From the NCBI RefSeq assembly GCF_018383905.1, contig NZ_JAGYWA010000010.1, positions 1-64,000 on the forward strand: a DNA stretch of 64,000 nt, read 5' to 3'. Each line of letters opens with the position of its first letter. Position 1 is the stretch's first letter. Below are positions 36,843 through 43,934 of this stretch, in pieces. The DNA comes from Flavobacterium branchiicola. Its GTDB lineage: Bacteria > Bacteroidota > Bacteroidia > Flavobacteriales > Flavobacteriaceae. The notes under the pieces were generated by a model, which was given only the letters and a program-made list of their open reading frames with translations, did no database searches and was not told the DNA's origin. The translations under genes were made by a program, and so were the position numbers.

Positions 36843-37280
36843 ACTGTCGATTGTTATGGTAACTGGTCCGTCATTTAACAGACTGACTTTCATATCGGCA
36901 CCAAAAATTCCGGTTCGTACTTTCTTCTCAAATTCTTTTTCCAAAGAAATTACAAATTTTTCATACATCGGAATTGCGAAATCCGGTTTTGCAGCTTTTA
37001 TATAAGAAGGACGATTTCCTTTTTTTGTAGATGCATGAAGTGTAAACTGGCTTACTACAATTATATCGCCATCGATATCCTGAACCGAGCAGTTCATTAC
37101 ATCATTTTCGTCTCCAAAAATTCTCATTTTTATGATTTTACCAGTAAGCCAGTCAATGTCTTCCTGTGTATCGGCATCTTCTATTCCTACTAAAACCAAT
37201 AAACCTTTTTGAATGTCTGCAACAATATTAGAATCTACAGTTACAGATGCTTGAGAAACTCTTTGGATTATTACTTTCAT
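36828..37280 (-). CDS. dtd: D-aminoacyl-tRNA deacylase
   Basis: A 150-residue enzyme that hydrolyses D-amino acids from mischarged tRNA. MKVIIQRVSQASVTVD at the N-terminus, VSQFTLHAS (catalytic SQFTL motif) near residue 77 and the C-terminal MKVSLLNDGPVTI (NxGPVT motif) are all present. I take Met at 37280 as the start; a ten-residue upstream extension has no family support. The stop lies in a 13-bp tandem repeat. It follows rsgA by about 150 bases on the same strand. Confidence 0.94.
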   Translation of the reverse strand: MKVIIQRVSQASVTVDSNIVADIQKGLLVLVGIEDADTQEDIDWLTGKIIKMRIFGDENDVMNCSVQDIDGDIIVVSQFTLHASTKKGNRPSYIKAAKPDFAIPMYEKFVISLEKEFEKKVRTGIFGADMKVSLLNDGPVTITIDSKNRE

Positions 37281-37431
37281 TGATAATTGTGAATTGTGGT
37301 TTAGCACCAAATATTAAAAGATTTGACAGAATTTAATTCTGGATATTAGATGCACTGCATTGCATCTCTACAATACAAACGTTACGTTATCCAATTGGAA
37401 TTTGGAATTTATAAAATTGGAATTTAAACTT

Positions 37432-38409
37432 TTACTTCCTTGTTTCATCACTCGCAGCACGATCTTCACCATACGAATCTGTGCGATAATGTTCTTCGTC
37501 ACCTTCCAAAATTTTAAGATAACTATTGTAACGTGACCAGGCAATTTCGTCTTTTTCCAGCGCCGCTTTAATGGCACAATGCGGTTCTTCTTTATGTAAA
37601 CAGTTGTTAAACTTACATTGATCTTTTAACTTGAAAAACTCAGGAAAATAACCACTTATTTCTGTTGGTTCCATATCAACGATTCCGAAACCTTTAATTC
37701 CAGGTGTATCGATAATTCTTGCATCAAAAGACAAATCATACATTTCGGCAAAAGTAGTAGTGTGCTGACCTTGTTTACTTTGTTCTGAAATCACAGTAGT
37801 TTTTAAATGAAGTGTTGGTTCCATTGCATTAACCAAAGTAGATTTTCCAACTCCGGAATGCCCTGAAAACATGCTAACTTTACCAATCATCATTTCTTTT
37901 AGCTTATCAACACCCTTATTTTCGGTAGAAGAAATTCTTAGGCATTTATATCCAATTTCCTGATAAATATGCTGCAGATAAAGCTGATCATCTAAGGTCT
38001 GATCGTTTAAAGTATCTATTTTATTAAAAATAAGAATAGCTTCGATTCCGTAAGCTTCGGCTGTAACCAAAAAACGATCAATAAAACTAGTTGTCGTTGG
38101 CGGATTATCAATTGTAACCAGTAAAAAAACCTGATCAATATTAGAAGCAATAATATGAATCTGCTTAGAAAGATTAACCGATTTACGAACGATATAATTT
38201 TTTCTTTCGTGAATATTATGAATAGTTCCCGTTACAGTATCGGAAGTTTCATCTAATTCATAATCAACAATATCACCTACAGCAATTGGATTGGTACTTT
38301 TTATACCTTTTATTCTGAATTTTCCTTTCATACGGCATTCAATAAAATCACCATTTTGAGATTTTACGGTGTACCAGCTTCCTGTAGATTTGTAAACGAG
38401 TCCTGTCAT
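37432..38409 (-). CDS. rsgA: Ribosome small-subunit-dependent GTPase A
   Basis: A 325-residue circularly permuted GTPase that assists late 30S maturation. An N-terminal OB domain (LVYKSTGSWYTV through VVDYELDE) is followed by G4 (FNKIDTL), then G1 (SGHSGVGKSTLVN), then G3 (IDTPGIKGFG). The C-terminal zinc site is CKFNNCLHKEEPHC. All key motifs are intact. It lies downstream of the aromatic operon but beyond its terminator, so it probably has its own promoter. Confidence 0.95.
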   Translation of the reverse strand: MTGLVYKSTGSWYTVKSQNGDFIECRMKGKFRIKGIKSTNPIAVGDIVDYELDETSDTVTGTIHNIHERKNYIVRKSVNLSKQIHIIASNIDQVFLLVTIDNPPTTTSFIDRFLVTAEAYGIEAILIFNKIDTLNDQTLDDQLYLQHIYQEIGYKCLRISSTENKGVDKLKEMMIGKVSMFSGHSGVGKSTLVNAMEPTLHLKTTVISEQSKQGQHTTTFAEMYDLSFDARIIDTPGIKGFGIVDMEPTEISGYFPEFFKLKDQCKFNNCLHKEEPHCAIKAALEKDEIAWSRYNSYLKILEGDEEHYRTDSYGEDRAASDETRK

Positions 38410-38485
38410 TCTTATACTTTAGATTTCTAATTTTAGATTTTAGATTCAAATCCTAAACTTTTGCAAAGATAAATGAATAATTTTA

Positions 38486-38567
38486 AACATAGCCCAAGGT
38501 TTCAACCTTGGAAGACAAAGATTGGAATATGGGTCGCGTACCCAAAGTTGAAACCTTAGACTATGTT
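38486..38567. repeat. AACATAGCCCAAGG palindromic element, copy B
   Basis: This is a somewhat diverged copy (right arm AAAGTTGAAACCTTAGACTA). It lies in the 304-base gap between rsgA and the aromatic operon, directly next to the operon terminator. The rest of the gap holds the ACTTATATCACTTATATG-like motif at 38684-38705 and no gene. Confidence 0.75.
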
Positions 38568-38571
38568 TAAA

Positions 38572-38609
38572 AAAAAATCCCCATCACCTCTTTCGAAGCA
38601 ATAGGGATT
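38572..38609 (-). terminator. Terminator of the Phe/Tyr operon
   Basis: On the minus strand AAAATCCC pairs with GGGATTTT around a 20-base region that can itself pair with G-U wobbles, followed by about eight T. It lies about 105 bases beyond the stop of the DAHP synthase/chorismate mutase gene. Confidence 0.8.
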
Positions 38610-38713
38610 TTCAAAAAAAACAATCTATCTTTAATTAATGCTATAAGAAAACTTTAAAATGCAGTTTATAAAAACTTAATTTATCTTATATCACTTATAT
38701 GATTTAGCAAAAA

Positions 38714-39796
38714 TTATGCGTTGAAAATTTTCTCCTGGTGACCAATACTTTCCTGGTGAATTGCTTTAAACATTCTTAAAACAAACTCTTCAGTAAGCCC
38801 TTTTTTCTCACCTTCAAGAATCATTTTTCCTAAGATTTCATTCCAACGGTTATTTTGAAGAATCGCTACGTTTGCATCTTTTTTCACCTGACCGATTTCG
38901 TCAGCAACTTTCATACGTTTTCCTAATAACTCTAATAAGTTAGCATCAAGAACGTCGATGTTAGCTCTTAGTTTAGTCATTTTCGAACTGTACTCATCTG
39001 TAGTATCATCTGTTTTTCTAATCGTCAAATCTTTAATGATTTTTTTCAAAACATCTGGAGTAACTTGCTGAGCAGCATCAGACCAAGCATTGTCCGGATC
39101 GATGTGAGTTTCGATAATCATACCATCGTAATTCAAATCTAAAGCCTCTTGCGTTACTTCAAAAATCATTTTACGATCTCCTGTAATGTGAGATGGATCG
39201 ATGATTAAAGGTAAATCAGGGAATTTATTTTGTAATTCGATAGCAATCTGCCATTCTGGAATGTTTCTGTATTTTGTTTTTTCGTAAGTAGAAAAACCTC
39301 TGTGAATAACACCTAATTTCTCGATACCTGCCATGTGTAAACGCTCAACACCACCAAGCCATAAAGCTAAATCTGGGTTTACAGGGTTTTTCACCAAAAC
39401 AATTTTATCAGTTCCTTTTAAAGTATCAGCAATTTCCTGAACTGCGAAAGGGTTTGCAGTTGTACGTGCACCAACCCATAATACGTCGATATCGTGTTCT
39501 AAAGCTAGTTTACAGTGCGCTGCAGTTGCAACTTCAGTACCCATTAATAAACCAGTTTCAGCTTTAGCTTTTTGTAACCATTTTAATCCGATTTCACCAA
39601 CACCTTCAAATCCTCCCGGACGCGTTCTTGGTTTCCAGATTCCAGCTCTGAACACGCTAACTTTTGAATCTTTTAATTCGTGAGCGATTTTCAAAACCTG
39701 ATCTTCAGTTTCTGCACTACAAGGTCCAGCTATCACAAGTGGGTGATTTAAATTGAAATCTTCTAACCACTTTCTCATTTCTTTCTTATTTTCCAT
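38714..39796 (-). CDS. aroF: Bifunctional DAHP synthase / chorismate mutase
   Basis: A 360-residue fusion. Residues 1-265 form a type I-beta DAHP synthase (PLVIAGPCSAETEDQV, VFRAGIWKPRTRPGGFEGVGE, VLVKNPVNPDLALWLGGVERL, PLIIDPSHITGDR), which joins PEP and erythrose 4-phosphate. Residues 270-360 form an AroQ-type chorismate mutase (MTKLRANIDVLDANLLELLGKRMKVADEIG). It covers the first shikimate step and the chorismate-to-prephenate step. It is the last gene of the operon, 12 bases after tyrA. The chorismate mutase activity complements the PheA and TyrA proteins here, which lack that domain. The symbol choice (aroF/aroG/aroA) varies between annotations. Confidence 0.94.
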   Translation of the reverse strand: MENKKEMRKWLEDFNLNHPLVIAGPCSAETEDQVLKIAHELKDSKVSVFRAGIWKPRTRPGGFEGVGEIGLKWLQKAKAETGLLMGTEVATAAHCKLALEHDIDVLWVGARTTANPFAVQEIADTLKGTDKIVLVKNPVNPDLALWLGGVERLHMAGIEKLGVIHRGFSTYEKTKYRNIPEWQIAIELQNKFPDLPLIIDPSHITGDRKMIFEVTQEALDLNYDGMIIETHIDPDNAWSDAAQQVTPDVLKKIIKDLTIRKTDDTTDEYSSKMTKLRANIDVLDANLLELLGKRMKVADEIGQVKKDANVAILQNNRWNEILGKMILEGEKKGLTEEFVLRMFKAIHQESIGHQEKIFNA

Positions 39797-39808
39797 CTTA
39801 ATTCTAAT

Positions 39809-40669
39809 TTACTTTTTAGTTGTTGTTAATCCGTTTAGTATTTCTTTAATTTTATTTGTGCTCTCCATTTCTTCAAAAATGGCATTGTAATCTTCTTCTT
39901 TTAGCAAATCTCTAAACCGACTCAGGTTTAAAATATAGGCTTCTAATGTTTCCAGAACGTGTTCCTTATTTTGTTTAAAAATTGGTGTCCACATCGCCGG
40001 CGAACTTTTTGCGAGACGAACCGTGCTTTCAAATCCACTTCCCGCCATGTCAAAAATATCTTGTTCGTCTTTTTCTTTGTTCATTACCGTTTTTCCGAGC
40101 ATAAACGAACTAATGTGCGATAAATGCGAAACATAAGCAATGTGTTTGTCGTGCGAAACGGGATCCATATATCGAATCCTCATTCCGATTGAAGTAAAAA
40201 GATTTAATGCTTTCTCTTGTAACTTAAAAGCTGTCTTTTCGACTTCACAGATAATGTTTGTTTTTCCTTGAAACAAACCTCTTATTGCTGCTGATGGTCC
40301 CGAAAACTCTGTTCCTGCAATTGGATGCGTTGCAATAAAATTTCTTCTTTTCGGATGATTTGCCACTGCATCGCAGATTGGTTTTTTAGTCGATCCTACT
40401 TCAAAAACAATTGTTTTTTCTCCAACTGCATCCAGAACTTTAGGCAAAACCGTCAGCGCAACATCTACTGGAACCGAAACGATTACAAAATCTGCTTTTT
40501 GTAAATCTTCAAAGCTTCCCGCTTCGTCAATAACACCAAGATCAATTGCTTGTTGCAAATGTTGTTCGTTACTGTCGATTCCTAAAATAGTCGCATCAGG
40601 ATAACGTCCTTTGATGTCTAACACCATCGAACCGCCTATTAACCCTATTCCTATTACGTATACTTTCAT
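39809..40669 (-). CDS. tyrA: Prephenate dehydrogenase
   Basis: A 286-residue NAD-dependent enzyme that turns prephenate into 4-hydroxyphenylpyruvate for tyrosine. MKVYVIGIGLIGGSMVLDIK holds the GxGxxG NAD motif. THPIAGTEFSGPSAA (catalytic His) and SHDKHIAYVSHLSHISSFML follow. I start at ATG 40669; the open frame continues 38 codons upstream, but through a nested palindrome (40691-40776), and lacks family similarity. There is no chorismate mutase and no obvious ACT domain. Confidence 0.92.
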   Translation of the reverse strand: MKVYVIGIGLIGGSMVLDIKGRYPDATILGIDSNEQHLQQAIDLGVIDEAGSFEDLQKADFVIVSVPVDVALTVLPKVLDAVGEKTIVFEVGSTKKPICDAVANHPKRRNFIATHPIAGTEFSGPSAAIRGLFQGKTNIICEVEKTAFKLQEKALNLFTSIGMRIRYMDPVSHDKHIAYVSHLSHISSFMLGKTVMNKEKDEQDIFDMAGSGFESTVRLAKSSPAMWTPIFKQNKEHVLETLEAYILNLSRFRDLLKEEDYNAIFEEMESTNKIKEILNGLTTTKK

Positions 40670-40690
40670 ATTCTTTTTTATTTGAAGCCA

Positions 40691-40776
40691 TTCCTGCAAG
40701 GTTTTCAAAACCTTGTAGGTTTCTAATTTCAGACTTTCGAATTCATACCTACAAGGTTTTGAAAACCCTGCAGGAA
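40691..40776. repeat. Nested palindrome inside the Phe/Tyr operon
   Basis: TTCCTGCAAGGTTTTCAAAA (from 40691) is inverted with one mismatch at 40747-40776, and each arm is itself a CAAGGTTTT palindrome. It fills the gap between the aminotransferase and tyrA. It could cause partial termination or protect mRNA ends and thereby set the expression ratio within the operon. Confidence 0.75.
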
Positions 40777-40785
40777 ATCTCATCC

Positions 40786-41931
40786 CTAAAATCTATCAAT
40801 AGCTTCTTGTACTTTTTCTTCTTTTACACACAATGAGAATCTGATATAACCTTCGCCGTTGCTTCCAAAAATGGTTCCCGGTGTAATGAAAATATGTTTC
40901 TCATATAATATTTCGTCAATGAACTTCTCTGCTGATTCTATTCCTTCCGGAAGTTTGGCCCAAACGAATAATCCAACTCCTTCTTTATAAACTTTACAGT
41001 TTAATTTTTCTGCTAGTTTCTCTGTCAACTCTCTACGGCGTCTGTAAATTTTATTTTGATCTTCAAACCAGGATTTATCACATTTTAAAGCTGCAATTGC
41101 TCCTTTCTGAATTCCGTAATACATTCCGCTGTCCATGTTGCTTTTTACTTTTAGAACGGCATCTATAATCTCAGGATTTCCCAAAACCATTCCGACTCTC
41201 CAGCCTGCCATGTTGAATGTTTTACTTAATGAGTTTAATTCTAAAGCCACTTCTTTCGCACCTTCAACTTGCAATAAACTCATCGGATTATCATTCAAAA
41301 CAAAACTATAAGGATTATCATTAATCAATAATATGTTGTGTTTTTTAGCAAAGGCTACCAATTTTTCAAATAACGCTAAACTTCCTCTCGCTCCTGTTGG
41401 CATGTGCGGATAACCCAGCCACATAATTTTCACTTTCGAAAGATTCAGTTTTTCTAATGCTTCAAAATCTGGTTCCCATTGATTTTCTTCTTTTAAATCA
41501 TAATAAACCGGAACTGCTCCTACCAAATTGGTTACCGAAGTATAAGTTGGATAACCTGGATTCGGAATTAAAACGTGATCACCTTCGTTTAAAAATGCCA
41601 ACGAAATATGCATAATTCCTTCTTTTGAACCCATCAATGGTAAAATCTCATTATTCGGATTCACTGCAACACCAAACTGATCCTGATAAAAATCTGCCAT
41701 CGCCTGCCTCATTTCCGGTAATCCCTGATAGCTTTGATAACCATGCCCGTTTTCGTCTTGAATTGCTGCGGCAACCGCTTCAATTACTGCTTTGGACGGA
41801 CTCAAATCAGGGCTTCCAATTCCCATATTGATGATCGATTTTCCTTCAGACATCAGTTGTCTCACTTCTCTCAGTTTTGAGGAGAAGTAGTATTCTTCAA
41901 CTGTGTCTAATCGTTTTGCTGTTGTAATCAT
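40786..41931 (-). CDS. PLP-dependent class I/II aminotransferase (aromatic/aspartate type)
   Basis: A 381-residue fold-type I aminotransferase. GHGYQSYQGLPEMRQAMADFY is at residues about 77-97. PNPGYPTY, NDNPYSFVLND (PLP-binding Asn/Tyr region) and SLSKTFNMAGWRVGM (Schiff-base Lys, about residue 234) are clear, and the C-terminal arginine is in GYIRFSLC. Its place between pheA and tyrA suggests it transaminates phenylpyruvate and 4-hydroxyphenylpyruvate to Phe and Tyr, although sequence alone would also fit aspartate or LL-DAP aminotransferase relatives. Confidence 0.9.
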   Translation of the reverse strand: MITTAKRLDTVEEYYFSSKLREVRQLMSEGKSIINMGIGSPDLSPSKAVIEAVAAAIQDENGHGYQSYQGLPEMRQAMADFYQDQFGVAVNPNNEILPLMGSKEGIMHISLAFLNEGDHVLIPNPGYPTYTSVTNLVGAVPVYYDLKEENQWEPDFEALEKLNLSKVKIMWLGYPHMPTGARGSLALFEKLVAFAKKHNILLINDNPYSFVLNDNPMSLLQVEGAKEVALELNSLSKTFNMAGWRVGMVLGNPEIIDAVLKVKSNMDSGMYYGIQKGAIAALKCDKSWFEDQNKIYRRRRELTEKLAEKLNCKVYKEGVGLFVWAKLPEGIESAEKFIDEILYEKHIFITPGTIFGSNGEGYIRFSLCVKEEKVQEAIDRF

Positions 41932-42057
41932 TTTTTTTCTGCTTTAGGCTTTAAGCTATATGCTTTAGGCTCTTTTAAATTTCTAACTAAATGGCTTCGA
42001 CTTCGCTCAGCCTGACAAACCTTGGAATTTGGAATTTCAAAAATTTGGAATTTCCTT

Positions 42058-42885
42058 CTAAGGCCTTGTGTTTCTATATTCTCCCAACACTTTAAAATAT
42101 TCTGCCATTATGTTTAATAACGATTTTGCTTTTGAATAATCTTCGTACTTCTCGAAAGTAACATCAACGAAAAAGGAATATTTCCAAGGCGTCTCGATTT
42201 TTGGAAGCGACTGGATTTTTGTCAAATTCAGTTTGCAGTCGCTCATTACATTTAAAACTGCTGCCAGACTTCCTCTTTTATGATCTAATTCAAATTTGAT
42301 AGACGCTCTGTTGATTTCGTTTTCCGGCAAAAATGAATTTTGCTTTTTAATGATTACAAAACGTGTCATATTGTTTTTAATCGTTTGAATCTCCGGTGCG
42401 ATAATATCCAAATTATACATTTCTGAGGCTACTTTACTTCCAATTGCTGCAATTCCGGTTAATTGTTTTTCCTGAATTCTTCTTGCTGTTTCAGCCGTAT
42501 CTTTATCCTCAACCAGTTTAATATTTGGAAACTGTTTCAAATAATCCATGCATTGCAAAAGTGCCATTGGGTGCGAATGAACTTCTTTTATATCTTCTAA
42601 TTTCTGACCTTTTAAAGCCATTAAATTTTGGTGAATATTTAAATAATGTTCTCCTATAATGTGTAAATTGTTCTTGTCAATCAAAGCATAATTCGGAATA
42701 ATTGGCCCTGCAATTGAGTTTTCGATTGCCATAACTGCCTGATCAGATTTTCCTGAAAGCAGGCTGTCAACCAATTCTTCAAAAGATAAACATTCATCAA
42801 TTTCCACGTTTTCAGCGAAATACTCATTCACTACCTGATGATGAAATGAACCTTTTATACCTTGTATTGCAATTTTCGTTGTCAT
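42058..42885 (-). CDS. pheA: Prephenate dehydratase
   Basis: A 275-residue monofunctional enzyme that makes phenylpyruvate from prephenate. The catalytic domain (residues 1-185) carries IQGIKGSFHHQV, AVMAIENSIAGPI, EVHSHPMALLQC and the conserved TRF in NNMTRFVII. A C-terminal ACT domain (about 195-270) with SLAAVLNVMSDCKLNLTKIQSLP would bind Phe for feedback inhibition. There is no chorismate mutase domain; that activity is on the DAHP synthase fusion. It is the first structural gene of the operon, directly behind an attenuator terminator. Confidence 0.95.
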   Translation of the reverse strand: MTTKIAIQGIKGSFHHQVVNEYFAENVEIDECLSFEELVDSLLSGKSDQAVMAIENSIAGPIIPNYALIDKNNLHIIGEHYLNIHQNLMALKGQKLEDIKEVHSHPMALLQCMDYLKQFPNIKLVEDKDTAETARRIQEKQLTGIAAIGSKVASEMYNLDIIAPEIQTIKNNMTRFVIIKKQNSFLPENEINRASIKFELDHKRGSLAAVLNVMSDCKLNLTKIQSLPKIETPWKYSFFVDVTFEKYEDYSKAKSLLNIMAEYFKVLGEYRNTRP

Positions 42886-42891
42886 ATATTC

Positions 42892-42920
42892 AAAAAAAAA
42901 TCCTGATTTGCATCAGGATT
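42892..42920 (-). terminator. Attenuator terminator immediately upstream of pheA
   Basis: On the minus strand AATCCTGAT pairs with ATCAGGATT around GCAA (42920 down to 42899) and is followed by a run of T to 42892, ending 6 bases before the pheA ATG. Its 5' arm with two preceding bases (42922-42915) is exactly complementary over 8 bases to 42974-42967 inside the leader peptide gene, so a competing antiterminator can form. Confidence 0.88.
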
Positions 42921-42951
42921 GTATATTAGTTTTATTTGTCTTTTATATTTT

Positions 42952-43032
42952 TCAAATAACCATAGCACAATCCTCACTTCTACTAAAGAAGAAATAAAAA
43001 GAGTTGCTAAAATAAAAACGGTTAGATGCCAT
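42952..43032 (-). CDS. pheL: Phe/Tyr-rich leader peptide of the aromatic operon
   Basis: A 26-codon reading frame starts with ATG at 43032 and stops with TGA. It begins MASNR and continues with FYF, SNS and FYFFF, so residues 6-16 hold six Phe and two Tyr. It lies between a good promoter and the attenuator terminator of pheA. Ribosome stalling at these codons when Phe- or Tyr-tRNA is scarce would leave codons 20-22 free to pair with the terminator arm. A-rich sequence precedes the ATG, as is usual for Bacteroidota initiation. The symbol follows the enterobacterial analogue and is not based on homology. Confidence 0.85.
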   Translation of the reverse strand: MASNRFYFSNSFYFFFSRSEDCAMVI

Positions 43033-43061
43033 TTTGTTTGTGTTATTATTTAAATTCTCTG

Positions 43062-43092
43062 CGAATGTATAAATTATTTTTAGTGCGCCAAA
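43062..43092 (-). promoter_or_regulatory. Bacteroidota-type promoter of the leader-pheA operon
   Basis: On the minus strand TTTG (43092-43089), 19 bases, then TACATTCG (43069-43062) match the TTTG-N19-TAnnTTTG consensus with one mismatch. Transcription should start near 43056, about 25 bases before the leader ATG. Confidence 0.7.
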
Positions 43093-43195
43093 AAAAAGAT
43101 TGCATTTTATGAAACAAAAAGGGATTTCTTAACAAATTTATGATGTTTTGTATGATAATATAAAAAATATGGCTTTAAATGAGAATATTAAAACG

Positions 43196-43444
43196 AGGTT
43201 CTGAGGTTCTGAGATACTAAGTGGCTAAGTTTTTTTGCCACGAATTCACGAATAAGCTCAAATCTTTGTGATTATTTGGTCGGATTACACAAATACTGCT
43301 TCGCAAACTTGTCATCCGAGGAACGAGGGATTTTTGGGGATATTGTGATTATATAATCACAATCAACATAGCCCAAGGTTTCAACCTTGGGTACGCGACG
43401 ATTCTTCCCTACATGTTCCCAAGGTTGAAACCTTGGGCTATGTT
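43196..43444. repeat. Cluster of dispersed repeats including palindromic element copy C
   Basis: This gene-free stretch holds an AGGTTCTGAGGTTCTGAGAT copy (43196; partner at 20621), a GCCACGAATTCACGAAT fragment (43238), a CTTGTCATCCGAGGAACGAG fragment (43308) and the third AACATAGCCCAAGG palindrome (43365-43444), 9 bases beyond the stop of the small gene at 43454. Confidence 0.75.
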
Positions 43445-43453
43445 TAAAAATCT

Positions 43454-43732
43454 TTAAAATAAAAATTCATCTAGAAATTGTTTGTTTTCATCAATATACA
43501 ACAAATAATTCCCAACTTTTATTTGATCATTTTGAAGTTCTAATTTGATTTCAATACATGGCGTTGGAATAAAATCATGATCAATTAAAATTGAAATAGA
43601 CTTCGAAACAACACTATCGAAATTTAAAGCTTCATATTCTTGCGGATCGATCTTTTCATAATACCATATTGCAAGATTATAAAGCTCTTTTTTATTTTGA
43701 ACTGTTTTTTCTAATAAATCCATTTCTTTCAA
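43454..43732 (-). CDS. Small hypothetical protein
   Basis: A 92-residue acidic protein with no signal peptide, membrane segment or motif that I recognise. It reads as a helix (KTVQNKKELYNLAIWYYEKIDPQEYEAL) followed by a short beta region (CIEIKLELQNDQIKVGNYLLYIDENKQF). Codon use is like its neighbours, so it is probably real. It is isolated between repeats and the nrdA terminator; its function is unknown. Confidence 0.6.
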   Translation of the reverse strand: MKEMDLLEKTVQNKKELYNLAIWYYEKIDPQEYEALNFDSVVSKSISILIDHDFIPTPCIEIKLELQNDQIKVGNYLLYIDENKQFLDEFLF

Positions 43733-43846
43733 TTTACATTAATGTAACCCAAATATTTTAGCCCGATTGGAGTGGAAATCCTTTTTATTTTTTCTTTAAA
43801 AATAAAAAGATTGAAACGTAAAGCAGGAAACAGCTCCTAAAAAACA

Positions 43847-43875
43847 AAAGCAGTTATCAAAATGACAACTGCTTT
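43847..43875 (-). terminator. nrdA terminator
   Basis: AAAGCAGTT pairs with AACTGCTTT (43847-43855 with 43867-43875). On the minus strand it is followed by TTGTTTTTTAGG. It lies 59 bases beyond the nrdA stop. Confidence 0.8.
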
Positions 43876-43934
43876 CTTATATAATCTCAGAATAAATCTT
43901 TTCTCTTTATTCTATTTTCTTTCTTCTAAAAAAA

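Noticed and set aside
37368..37577. A 69-codon minus-strand ORF overlapping the 3' end of rsgA
   Set aside because: It is in another frame of rsgA and its sequence has no protein-like features.
40670..40783. A 38-codon N-terminal extension of tyrA
   Set aside because: The extension is encoded by a nested palindrome, and the family's N-terminal NAD motif begins exactly at the internal Met at 40669.
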